Source of the DNA: Apostichopus japonicus
Taxonomy: Eukaryota; Echinodermata; Holothuroidea; Aspidochirotida; Stichopodidae
Direction: 5' to 3'
Assembly: GCF_037975245.1 (NCBI RefSeq)
Contig: NC_092575.1
Coordinates: 21,031,841 to 21,095,840 of the forward strand
Length of the DNA stretch: 64,000 nt
Both the position numbers and the translations under genes were made by a program. This document shows positions 12,141-23,209 of this stretch, in pieces (positions within the stretch are counted from its first letter, which is position 1; each line of letters opens with the position of its first letter). Below the pieces are notes generated by a model. The model was given only the letters and a program-made list of their open reading frames with translations. It had not been told where the DNA came from and searched no databases.

Positions 12141-13295
12141 TTAAGTCTGTAGAATCTCTTCTGATACAACCGTGGCCCCTCTTGACGAAGCGGTCTTGCC
12201 ATGAGTGAGGGTTAAAGACCCATCTCTCAGAGCTTCACTGATACGCTGACATTTGAACATCGCGAACAAGCCCTGCTGGAACCGACGATATTTAAAAGCA
12301 TAAATGAAAGGATTGACGGCCATGTTAGCGAGAGACATAGCGGCTCCGACAAAGTAATAAGGCCCGCTGAAATCTACTTTGCCGCCGACGTTGAAGTAGG
12401 CAAAAAATGTGAAGTTTGGACCCCAACAAATCACGTAAATGACTGCAACGATCAGCAACGTTTTGATGACATTCCTCCGGGCCATGGCGGTACGCTTACT
12501 CATGTGATCCGCCCGTGACCCATTCTCGGCCGCTGGCGGGTTCGCCGCCGGCTGAATCTTCCTACGGATTACTTTAAAGATTTTAACATACACAAACGTC
12601 ATCAGTATGACCGGAAATACCCACTGGGTGACCAGAATGGAAATGCCAAAAGCCGATTGGGCTATGGGATGAGGCCAGATTAAGCGACAGACGCCGTCCT
12701 CGTGAACATTATTCAAGAAAAACATCGGTAACTGGTAAGTGTAACCGAACAGCCAGACGAACACGCTCACGAAACACACGTGTTTCTTTCTGACATTTTT
12801 CTTGTATGAAATCGCGTGACATACGGCATAATACCTCTCTATGGTCAGACAAATCAGGTTGGCGGCCGAGACTCTCACACAACCCCAGAATATATACCGG
12901 GATCGCCAGATCTTACAAAACAGTGTGGCCAGAAACGGGTTCGCCGGCAGATCGGATGGGTCCGGATTGGCGATGATCACGTAGTTCAAGAGGAAAACGA
13001 TGGAGGCGTATAAATCGATTATCGATTGATTGGTAATAATGTAATTCGGGACGTCGTGTAGACTCGGCGTGCGGTACATGACCATAATGACAATGCTGTT
13101 TCCGAAAATGCCAGCGATACCGATCACGCAGTACATGACAGATATAAGTACAGGAGACTCGTAATAAAGGTTGGTACGGCTCTCGTCTGCTGGTGTAGAA
13201 GCGGACATCTGGGGTGACAAGGATGTCACCGTTGACAGTGATGTCACTGTTAGGTTAGTGGACATGCCGTCTGAAGAGTTAAACAGCGACGCCAT
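12141..13295 (-). CDS. Rhodopsin-class (class A) GPCR, orphan, intronless
   Basis: 384 residues in one exon. It has an extracellular Ser/Thr-rich N-terminus with NSS and NLT glycosylation sites (residues 6 and 14) and seven hydrophobic segments. Class A landmarks are visible: GN at 65-66 (TM1), D94 (TM2), C127 at the TM3 top paired with C203 in loop 2, ERY at 153-155 in place of DRY, W181 (TM4), P228 (TM5), CWGP at 290-293 (TM6) and NPFIY at 328-332 (TM7). Basic loops (RRK near 244, RR at 273) and C349 after TM7, a possible palmitoylation site, suit G-protein coupling. It most resembles invertebrate peptide or amine receptor-like orphans; the ligand cannot be told. I start at the first Met; Met11 is an alternative that would lose the first glycosylation site. 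An intact frame and class landmarks argue against a pseudogene. Confidence 0.9.
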   Translation of the reverse strand: MASLFNSSDGMSTNLTVTSLSTVTSLSPQMSASTPADESRTNLYYESPVLISVMYCVIGIAGIFGNSIVIMVMYRTPSLHDVPNYIITNQSIIDLYASIVFLLNYVIIANPDPSDLPANPFLATLFCKIWRSRYIFWGCVRVSAANLICLTIERYYAVCHAISYKKNVRKKHVCFVSVFVWLFGYTYQLPMFFLNNVHEDGVCRLIWPHPIAQSAFGISILVTQWVFPVILMTFVYVKIFKVIRRKIQPAANPPAAENGSRADHMSKRTAMARRNVIKTLLIVAVIYVICWGPNFTFFAYFNVGGKVDFSGPYYFVGAAMSLANMAVNPFIYAFKYRRFQQGLFAMFKCQRISEALRDGSLTLTHGKTASSRGATVVSEEILQT

Positions 13296-14730
13296 ATTGA
13301 CTACAGTTCAAATATGCACTCGGCTCCTTTATTCAGATGTGAACAGATTTGAAAACAAGTTTAAAATATTACGGAAAATAGATTTAGAAAAACGCAACAA
13401 AAAAACCAGTTAAAATAGCTGTCCCGTATATTGTACAGAGACCACTACTGCTGCAGAGTATAGAGTTTGTAGTGATCTTTTTTGGGTTTTTCCACGGCCG
13501 TTACCGCTCTGTAAAACTCGAAATGACGTGCCAAATTGGCTAACGTAATAATGACACTTGTTTATATCCAATGATTTGGCGTTAAATAAACGTGCATTGG
13601 GAAACATTAAAGATCCGGAGAAAGTTCACGCCATACTATCACATATTTGTCTTCAAATTATCCTCCATTTGATAAAATTCATCTCTCGGAAATGTTGTGA
13701 AATTTGTCAACGTTAATATGATACGCTTCTCCGAGAAGAAACAAATATAGATCATATATATATATAAACTTCTCACCTTCTGTACTTTATTAGATGCTTG
13801 GCAAGATCAGCGAGAAACTTTACACACCTTTATTCTTACACATCGTTTGCTTCACTGCGATCTTTCTCTTTTTCCTTAAATCTCTCATTTTTTATCAGGA
13901 TTTCTTTTTGTTGCCTATTCATTGTTTTTTTTTTCGTTCTGCGAGGCCGTTTCTGATTGGTGGTTAAATTTACAGACGTCAAAGGAATATGAACTTATAC
14001 ATATTTCACACAATAAACTTGAGGCAACAATATCTCTGCAGATCGAGAGAGAGGTGGAGAAAGATGTGGAGAGAGAGAGAAAGAGAGAATCTATAAAATT
14101 CTCCTTGCAGTTTAAAGCAGAAAAATGGCGTTAATGTTTGGAGTTTTCAGCAATCAGCATAAAGTACTGAAGAATGACCCGCCTGTATAACTGGAACGTA
14201 AGAATGACCCCCCCCCCCACAAAACTGTGTTGGTTAGAAACCGGGGACATTACCCTTTTTTCACATATTTCAAGTGGAGGTGGGGCCGGGAGAGGGTGGG
14301 TACGCGATTGACAAGGTGTTCTTGAGTACAAAAAGTTCATATGATAGACGAATTCTATTTCTCCGGAATATTTAAATCCCTATTTGTAGGGGTCCAGGGG
14401 GGGGGGGTGGTTTATATAGCCTCCAATACCTGGAGCATATATTTATCTAAATCTGGGAAATATTGTCGTAATTTGGAGTAATAATTTTCATGTTTTTTTT
14501 TACTGTTCTCTACGTACTGTCATGCATGGTGTAAGGCCAAGCTGAACTTGGCTTCAATGTTGGGACCGACAAGATATTGATTTGGGATCGACTTTTGAAA
14601 TTTTCTGGGGTAGGTGGGTAACACCCCACCCGGTCTGTACGTCCATGTACGAAACTCCAAAGCAGATCATGCTTCGGATTATATAGCATATAGTCTTGGT
14701 CGACTTAAAATTCACATCATTGATATCTCT
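13296..14730. other. Non-coding flank of the GPCR gene
   Basis: No further exon seen. It contains poly-C/poly-G patches (14208-14218, 14397-14408) and a GAGA-rich patch (14046-14090). The upstream regulatory region of the GPCR should lie in the first part, but I cannot identify a specific element. Confidence 0.4.
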
Positions 14731-14731
14731 A

Positions 14732-14732
<1 letters not shown>

Positions 14733-14791
<59 letters not shown>
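14733..14791. repeat. (AT)n microsatellite
   Basis: About 59 bases of uninterrupted TA dinucleotides. Confidence 0.95.
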
Positions 14792-14794
<3 letters not shown>

Positions 14795-15032
14795 GGCTAA
14801 AATAATTTAAAATATCATACTCTACTGGTTACGTCCATGCACGCGGATGTTCCTTTGTAAAATTTCAAACGGAGGGAGTTCTTCGAGGGTTCGGGGATTG
14901 AAATAAATAAATTTAAAACCTATAAACCTATAACATGTTGGCACATTAGGTGAAACGGGGCGGGGGGGGGGGGGGTCAACGCATCGGAGGGGTACGGGGG
15001 TGGTTTCTATATCTACGGCATATACTGTCATA

Positions 15033-15399
15033 CAGTGGTGTAGGAAGGTACTTTTGAGTGGGGGGGGGGCTGAAGACTGATGGCCGGCCTGGGGGAGGGG
15101 TCTAAGGGGGTGCCCCCTCCCCTTTGGATTTTTTTGCATTTCCAGGTGGCCTCAGATGCAATTTGGTGCAATATAGCACACTTCAACACCCACTCCATTT
15201 TGTAAATAATTTTGCATTTTCACCTGGCCTTAGATGCAATTTGGTGCTCCAAATGAGATTTTTTTCTGATTTGGAAATGAAAAAGGGGTTTTCTGACTTG
15301 CTGAGCGGGGGGGGGGGGGGGGGGGCGGAATGATACTTCCGCCCCCATATTTTTCACTGGGGGGATGGCGACCCCAGCCCCCCGGTTCCTACGCCCTTG
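15033..15399. mobile_element. hAT-type MITE, 367 bp, copy 1
   Basis: The ends are CAGTGGTGTAGGAAGG (left) and, reverse-complemented, CAAGGGCGTAGGAACC (right). The target duplication CTGTCATA is exact at 15025-15032 and 15400-15407. Inside, two related segments carry the sequence around AGATGCAATTTGGTGC (about 15162 and 15233). Poly-G runs lie near both ends (about 15059 and 15307). A second copy in the opposite orientation lies at 50.56-50.93 kb. It has no transposase. Confidence 0.93.
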
Positions 15400-15407
15400 C
15401 TGTCATA

Positions 15408-16340
15408 AATTACATTGGTCATTAATTAATTTTGGTTTGTCAGTTTATTTTTTTTATTTTTTTTTAATGTTTAAGTGGCAGTGAAGCATTGTCTTTTTCG
15501 TACCATAGGGAAACTTGCATTACTTTATTAATCTTAAGCTTTACTTTAAGCTGTTATTCGGCGTATCTGATGGAATATCTGACGAATCCATGCAATTTAG
15601 CCGTCCGAACCTGCCAGCAGAATTAAGCTGGAAAGCACTACAATTAGTAATCTAAATAGGCTACTAATAGCCGTAAAGCATGCTCCCGACTTTACATATT
15701 GCTGAACAAAGAATGAAAAAAATGAACCGCAAGTAAATTTAAAGTGATTTGAAAGATCAAAATATATCAACATGGAGAAGAATTTGAGATTTTTCCCTTT
15801 GTGAATTTTTCATTTTTCATTTTGAGAGGGGCGGGAGGGTTGGTCCAAACCCCAAGAACACCCCTCCCCTCATTACTGGCATGAGTACGGTCTGCAACTA
15901 TCACCAGTTGCATAGGCGCAGGAGGCGGGCGGGGTGGGGCTGGGGACTGAACCCCAACCCAAAATGTTTGTGAAAATTCGGGCAATATACTGAGAATTAT
16001 TCGGGCACCTACAGAAAGAAAAATAATTTGCAATGTGTTTTTCAATGGTTAAACTGATATTATTATAATCATTATTATTGTAACGACTTCCCCAATAATT
16101 CTAACCAATATGGAAGGGTAATAACACGGAAAATGATTGTATGTTATTGGCATGTGATGTAATAACCGACGAATGCCTATATGATGTGCACTTTAACATG
16201 TTGAACGCGCGCGAAAAATATTGGTTTATATTTTCGGGCATGTCATTACAGCCCCCCAAATCAAATAAGGCTCCTACGCCTATGCCAGTTCGTGACGATT
16301 TCAAAGTAAATACAACTAGAAGCTTAATAACATTCTTGGT
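15408..16340. other. Non-coding, no recognised content
   Basis: Contains a patch with GGCGGGCGGGGTGGGGCTGG (about 15922-15941) reminiscent of the inner sequence of the local hAT-type elements, but I cannot define ends. Otherwise nothing is recognised. Confidence 0.4.
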
Positions 16341-16349
16341 TTTGTTTAA

Positions 16350-16750
16350 GCATGTGGGTTAGTTATTCAATTGCAACATTGAAACATTTAATTAAATTGC
16401 GTTGCATTGATTTGATGGCCTTAAAAGCCAACAAAGGAAGTATTGACAACTCTATATTGTTGGCGTTCCATTGTAACTGTTCTACACGCATTGCCTGCAC
16501 AAGTTACGAAGGTATATTTGCACTTACATGTACCATGAGGCACGTTATTAACATGTGGGGTAGTTATTTAATTGCCACATTTACACATAATTAAATTGCG
16601 TTGCACTGATTTTTTTTTTATGGCCAACCAAGGAAGTACTGACAAATTGCTTTATTGTTGGCGTTCCATAGTAACTGTTGCACACGCGCTACGTGCGCCG
16701 GTTTCGAAGGTAGGTATATTGGGTACGTACGTACAAGTACCATGATGCCA
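16350..16750. repeat. Tandem duplication, two copies of about 200 bp
   Basis: Copies at about 16350-16545 and 16553-16748 share, in order, GTGGG(T/G)TAGTTATT, TTAAATTGCGTTGCA, AAGGAAGTA, TATTGTTGGCGTTCCAT, GTAACTGTT and a GTACCATGA end. They differ by substitutions and small indels. No coding function is seen. Confidence 0.85.
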
Positions 16751-17327
16751 GTTGTTTCAGTTTGAGGACAGGACGTCACGCCCATTTCTATAGATATTAC
16801 ATATTGTAGACTTCGCACCTCTCACCAACTTTCTGAGCACTAACCCCAACCCATCCCCTCCTTTGTATAACCCAAAGGTGTATCCAACTCAGGACATGCG
16901 GCTGAGTCAATGTTCCTTGTTCTCAAATGGGAAACATTGTTTCTGATGGGTACCTAGGCGAATAAACTTTCTCCGGGGGAAAGTAGGGTCTACGGCGGGG
17001 AAGGGGTCTTGTCAGGTGTTGTTGAAAGCTGCTTTAGGTATCACTGTTAGATAGAAATGTCTTAATACACTAACACTAGTAGAAGCGTACGTTTTTCCAT
17101 AGTACGTACCCGTACAGTTTGTACTGCTTCCGGTGGGTCACATTATCAAATTTGCACTTTTCGCGCGAGTGTAACAACATGCACACTGTTTGTATGATCT
17201 CTACTATATTGTATAGCCTATACTGTACTACTTGCATAACGAAACTAGTACAAAGAGACCTGTACCTGGTAATAGCTGACAATATTATCTACAGAGAGAA
17301 AGAATCTAATTCCATCGGGATAACATT

Positions 17328-20300
17328 ATGGCTGGTGACGAAGTTAAGGTTGTTAATTATTTTGAAAGGGTTTTATCTTTCATATTTTTGCGTCATTTTC
17401 GTTGTATGATTTATACAAAATGCTACTTAGGCGATGGAATGAGGAAGAATGTTCTCGCTATCCTCTACTACTGAGCCTAATGAGTAATGTTGAACAACAG
17501 TATTTAGCCTAGCCTTTCGTGCAGATTATTCTTTGGTGGCAGAAATGGTTTAAATTGATGTTAAATGTGTCAACTTGTCACCAGCTGTATTTCTATATGT
17601 CATATTAAGTATATTGGGGGATAAATGTAGAAAACTCGTTCTCTTACAGTTATATTGCAGCCATTTCCACGTAGGCTAGCCTCGTAATTATTTTGAGTTA
17701 GGCTATGTAATATTGTTATGGTTAACTTAAACCTAACTTAAGGTTTTACTAGGCTATAACTATGATCTTCGGTCTACACTAGCCCCAACTTAGAAGTAGA
17801 AGTCCTACCATAAGATGCTTACAGAAAATATGTTCCTTAAATGCACAGCGGTTATGGTTATCTCACAGATATTGTTCTGTGCATGAACTAGTACTAGGCC
17901 CAGGCTAGGCCTGCTTATTTCCTAAGTTTAATGGCCTAGTCTAAAAGTATGAGTTAGGTGCCTAGCCCTTCAACTAGTCCAGGACTATGTGATTTCACTG
18001 TTGGTGTGATCCGATTCCTGCAAAGCAAGAACGCTAACGTAGCATTAAATAAAGTAAAGGACACAAAATTGATGAAGGAAGAGGGAAAGTATGAGCCCAT
18101 CTCCCTTTAATCTATGATAAACTTGATCAGTTGACAGAGTTTTCTCTTGGAATTGTCTTTCTAGGAGGAGATGCCAAGTAGTCCAGATATTCATTTTGAA
18201 CCTATTGTAAAACTTGCAACGATAGAAACAAAGACACTGGAAGAAGACGAGGATGTAATCATTAAATTGTAAGTATTCTATAAAGTGCCAATGTCAGCAA
18301 TTGGCTTTCCTTTATCACTGTAATGTTTTATTAAACTGCACTGCAAGTGCTTCATACAGTCACCAATTTGTGTGTTCCATTGCCTGGTCAAGTGATGATC
18401 TATACTGACTTAATGCAGGGCTTGAATAATTCGACAGTACCCTTAACAGTCGCCATACTGCCTTTAAAATTGATCAAATTACCAAAATTTTGATAAAGTT
18501 TCTAAAGGTAGCGTAACCCCATAATGATCTTGATTGTTCTACTTCAACTTTGTTCCTCACACATCTGAGGATATATGCTTGGCATAAATTAACAAAATAA
18601 AGAAAATGGGTGATAAAGTTGCTGCTTATTTTAATTTATGTACTTGTTTTTACCTCACTTTTGAAAAAAAAGGCCTACTGTAGATATCCTTTCACCTTTT
18701 GGAAATTTCGAAGATGGTCTTTTGAAAGCTCTAAAAATGTCCTTTTGCCCTGTCATATTAACGAAAATCCAAGGCAATATGTAACTTGCCCTGCCCCCCC
18801 CCCAAAAAAAACAGGTGCCTTGGCTGTAACGATATGATCATATGTTAACTGATGAAATTAAAAAAGCATATATACTTCTAAGGCAGAGAAAAATTATCAG
18901 AAATATTTTACATCGGTATTTGTAAATTTTCTTTCTTACTTTACACATCAAGATCTAAAAGTCTCTTGTATCACTCACTACTGTAATTTTGTGTTTAAGA
19001 CCTACGTAAAAAGAACAGGTTCCGACTTACAAAACTGTTGCATAGCTTGCAGGGATTTTGCACCAGATTTTACATTTTGTACTGTAGGTACGCCGCCATC
19101 AGTGGATTTTCCTTATGTTCATAATAAGTAGGGTTTTTCGAGATGAAAATGCGTCGGTATTTGTCATATGCCAAACCTGTATGAACAATCTTGACATTTT
19201 GGAATGCCACCAGTAAATTCTTATTAGGCCACAGACATGTTATGTTCCAACTCTCGAGTAGAGCGTTATATCATTCATAAGTGAACAAGAGAACTTTTGG
19301 GATATTTAAAATTTTCTCAATGTTCATTTCATCTTTGATGAAAATATAGCTTAGAAAGTTATAAACTTTTCACACCCACATACTCTGTAGTCTTCTGTGA
19401 TTTGCTAGTACTGTACAGTCTGTGCTATATCTTTTGATACTATTTATTGCTATATCCCGTATCAGATAGCAAATCGCTATGCAAAATCGGCAATTTGCTG
19501 GACACAAATGTCAAGATATGACCAATAAAACTCCAATTATTCGAACTGGTCGGGTCCAAAGATAGTTCCGATAATCAAAAAGTTCAGATAATCAAATTTT
19601 CATCAATTAATTGTTTTTTGTCTATAAGACACCCATGCAATGTGCTATTATGCCTTCGAAAAAAGTTAAAGTAGTTTTTCGAAAGATGCAAGCAGTAAGA
19701 GACTAAAATATATGATTAAATCAGGAGACAGACTACAGCTTGACCTCAGCCCAGGGAAGGGGGCACTGTCAGACCTGGCACAACCCTCTCCAGCAAAAAA
19801 CCCACCAAGAACCCATGCAGGTTAATGTGCTGTCTCTTGCTTGAAGGGTTTAACTCACAACTTCACAAGCACTCTAGCAACCAGGTTTCCTAAGCTGGTG
19901 GCCTCCCCCTCACTCACCATCCCCCCCCCCCCCCCCCAAAAAAAGTTCTGAGGCCTCTTCATAGCATTACAAAGTCAAGTGAGTCAAGGGAACTTTGACT
20001 TTGAATTTTGGAGTGAAGATGAGTATCAACCAGGAAGTATAAACTGTGTAATTCATAATAGTAATAATAATAATACTGTACGCACCAGTGTAGGTAATAC
20101 ATGCAGAGGTACTTGGGCTATAGGCCTATCTGTATAAATGGATTCATTCAACTGCCAACTGCATGAGCAATTTAGTCATCTCAATTGACATTGTGAAGGG
20201 ATGGTCACTGTACTGAGAGATATTAGCTGCAGATCTCGCATAAAGTGTACGAAATGCAGAAATTCATTTAGTGTTTTCTGATTTTCTCTGTAGGAGGGCA

Positions 20301-23209
20301 AGACTCTATAGGTACGAGACCGAAGCCGACCCGCCGGAGTGGAAGGAGAGGGGTACTGGAGAGGTGAAATTGTTAAAGAACAAAGGTGATAAATCTAGGA
20401 TACGAGTCTTGATGAGGAGAGACAAAACGCTGAAGATATGTGCAAATCATTATGGTAAGAATTTTGACTGTCGGGAGCGAGGTGGTGGGGGAGGTGGTGG
20501 TGGTGGTGTGAGAGGGGGCGTAGGAAGGAGTCGGGTGTGACTTTATGTGCGCTACATAAAGTGTGGGGAAGTTGTTTTACACGTACAGATGCAAAGTCGT
20601 AGAGCAGTTTATGTACAAGCTAATTTAATAGTTGGTTTATCTGTATGAGAAACAAACTTGTACACAAAATGTACACAAAAACAATGTAACCCCCTGGTTT
20701 CATGGTAGCTTGAAAAGTTAAGAAATATGAATATGCAAATACCAACATTTAAACACATTGTCAAAAACTGATGCACCCATACATGCAGATATTGTCTTAT
20801 TTAATCCATAAGGGGGTTACAGCTCCAGCTCGGTGTATTTATCGTTATTAAAATACATACCATATACCCAGCATGGTTTGTACAGCAGCGACTGATGATG
20901 TCTGTGTACAGTCTGGTTGACTGGTTGTGCGTTGCAGAGTTGATGTGAAGTTTACATAAAAAGACAGGGGAAACCTTTGAGTGACATAATGAGTGTGCTG
21001 AGACTGGAGATAAAGCCGTGGTTAAAACAATGTGGGTGGGCTTTAACATGCGTTCAGGATGGAGCTGGATAAACAAATACATAAGTGTTAACCTCCTATA
21101 ATATATGAATAGTTAGTGTGCTGAGGTTGGAGCTAGCGCTGTAACCCCTGATCGTTTAATCGGGGACGTTAAAATGACCTAATTAATTATCAGGTGAAGT
21201 CTATAAAACATGAAATGATGTTAGGTTAAACGTAAGACAGGACCTAGTCAGTAGTGTAAGACAAATACTCACAGAATTTATGGGATCATACAGTTTAATT
21301 CTGACCTCCTGTCAAATTTGATTCATCATTTTCTTTCTCTACCTCTCTCTCTCTCCCCCCTGCCTTTCTCTGTCTAGTTTTGAAAGATATGACATTAAAG
21401 CCAAATTGCGGTAGCAACAAGGCCTGGGTATGGAACACACCGGCAGATTTCGCTGATGAAGAACCAAAAGCAGAAACTCTAGCCATCAGATTTGGGAATG
21501 CTGACCGTGAGTTGTTTATAACGTTCATACACGAAGAATTTCATTCTCCGAGTTTGCACTTTACTATTGGATGCATGTATACTTTTGCCACATCAGCCAA
21601 ATTTAAAAATTGCATCGTCACCGCAACATTTCTGCGTGGCCTACGTGCAGTTTAATGGTTTTCAGTGCTCCTTGATAGCTTAAACGATAGTGAGGTTTTA
21701 TCATAGAAATAATTGTATTCCATGGCAGTGGAAAGAATCAGACATTTACATTTAACAATATGCCAATTCAGTAAATCCACACTTAATTTTTTTTTTTTTC
21801 CTCCATAAGTTTTGCATAATTAAAATCGTGGATTGTCTAAATCGAAAGTTAGTTTAACACAGGGGTTTGTTGTTATTTGCCAGAGGAATAGCCTAGCAAC
21901 GAGTTGATAACTTTTTATTTCATAATCCAATAAACAATTGCATACTTTTTGGCCCGAAGCTACACATTAAGCAGGAAGAATCGACAGGTGAAGCTGTGGT
22001 TTTCTGCAGACGCAGGAAACAAGAACAGCTGTGTTTGTCTCTGGTTTAGCCATTTTTATTGTTCTCCCATCTCACACCGCAGGAGGTACAAGTCTCTTCT
22101 ACAAGATTCTGGATGTTGACATTGGGGGTTTTTCTTCTTTTTTTTTATCTCCTTATTCCCTCTTGTCCTTTTCCCTTTTTGTAACTGCAGATGCTAAAGA
22201 ATTTAAAGAAGCTTTTGAGAATTGCCAGAAGGAACTTGAGTCACTTGAAGGTAATTTTTTCTGATATTCTGATCAGGATTTAAGTAACATCAGTCTTTCC
22301 AAGATTGCTCTTGAACTCTACTGTATATAATCTCTTAAGAATCTCTATAAGAGAAGAAGGGGGGGGGGGATATTGGCTGCTGAGTAAAGGAAACCTTGCC
22401 CTTGTGTGGAGTCACTGGTCATTTGATAGGTTATTTGATATCAATATCAGAGGTGAAAGTCGTAAAAACCATGCAAAATAGGATAAATTTCCAAGCAAAA
22501 GTTTGGGTCAAGTTCATTGGACCTGGTGTGTAGATGCACTTAAGTGAATTCAAGAGCCATGTTGGTTTTTGTAGGTCAAAGGTTATTTGAGGTCACCATT
22601 GGTTTAGGGTAAAAAAACCTTGCAAACATGATAACTCAAAATGTCAAAGCTTGCATGACCTTCATCATCTGTTATGCATTTAATAATAATAATAATGTAT
22701 TCTTATATAGCGTTTTATACAAAGCACTTCAAAAAATCGCATAAAATATTACAGCTTAAAAATATACAGTTCTACACAAGGTCAAGTATGATGGTGCTTC
22801 GAACGATGCTGAAAACCTCGGGTGCGGTCCGTGCCAGTCGGTTTGTCTGGTTACACATTTTATATTCGTAAAGATACTCAGAATAAGCATACATAGCTAT
22901 TGATATTAAAGGGGTGAATCCTGAAAAATGACAAAAAAAGGACAAAGTTTATCTTGATGATTTACAGATGAAAAGAAAGACGAAGAAAAGAAAGACAGCA
23001 ATAAAGAGAAGATGGCCAACGGAGAGAAGACGGAAGAGGGTAGTAAACCAGGAGGAGGAGGAGACGAGACGAACAAAGTGACAGAGAAATTAGAAGAACT
23101 GACCGTCAAGGAGAAGAACGAAGATAAGACGAAAGAAGACAAGAAGGACGACACAGCGAAAGAAGAGGCGAAGACAGAAGAGGCGAAGACAGAAGAAGAG
23201 GCCAATTGA
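17328..23209 (+). CDS. RANBP1: Ran-binding protein 1 (six coding exons, first one tentative)
   Basis: Exons: 17328-17348 (tentative, MAGDEVK), 18165-18268, 20294-20454, 21378-21506, 22191-22250, 22968-23209. The last five give 696 bases that join in frame with GT-AG borders to the stop. The protein binds Ran-GTP in the cytoplasm and promotes GTP hydrolysis with RanGAP, recycling export complexes. The Ran-binding domain is nearly complete: FEPIV near the start, [56 protein letters not shown], then an acidic helix. The Lys/Glu-rich tail includes [13 protein letters not shown], which matches the leucine-rich nuclear export signal of vertebrate RANBP1. Exon 2 opens with GAG GAG ATG, so translation could begin at 18171; vertebrate proteins carry an acidic leader, so I prefer an upstream start. 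The donor of the tentative exon (GTTGTT, or GTTAAG six bases earlier) is weak. Total about 238 residues, close to the family length of about 200. Confidence 0.93.
22672..22745 (-). mobile_element. CR1/L2-type LINE 3'-tail fragment
   Basis: In RANBP1 intron 5, a (TAA)n run followed by TTATATAGCGTTTTATACAAAGCACTTC resembles, on the minus strand, the end of the LINE at 61.56 kb (AAAGCGCTTTA, GGCGCTATATAAAT, then TAATAA repeats). Only the last several dozen bases are recognisable. Confidence 0.55.
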
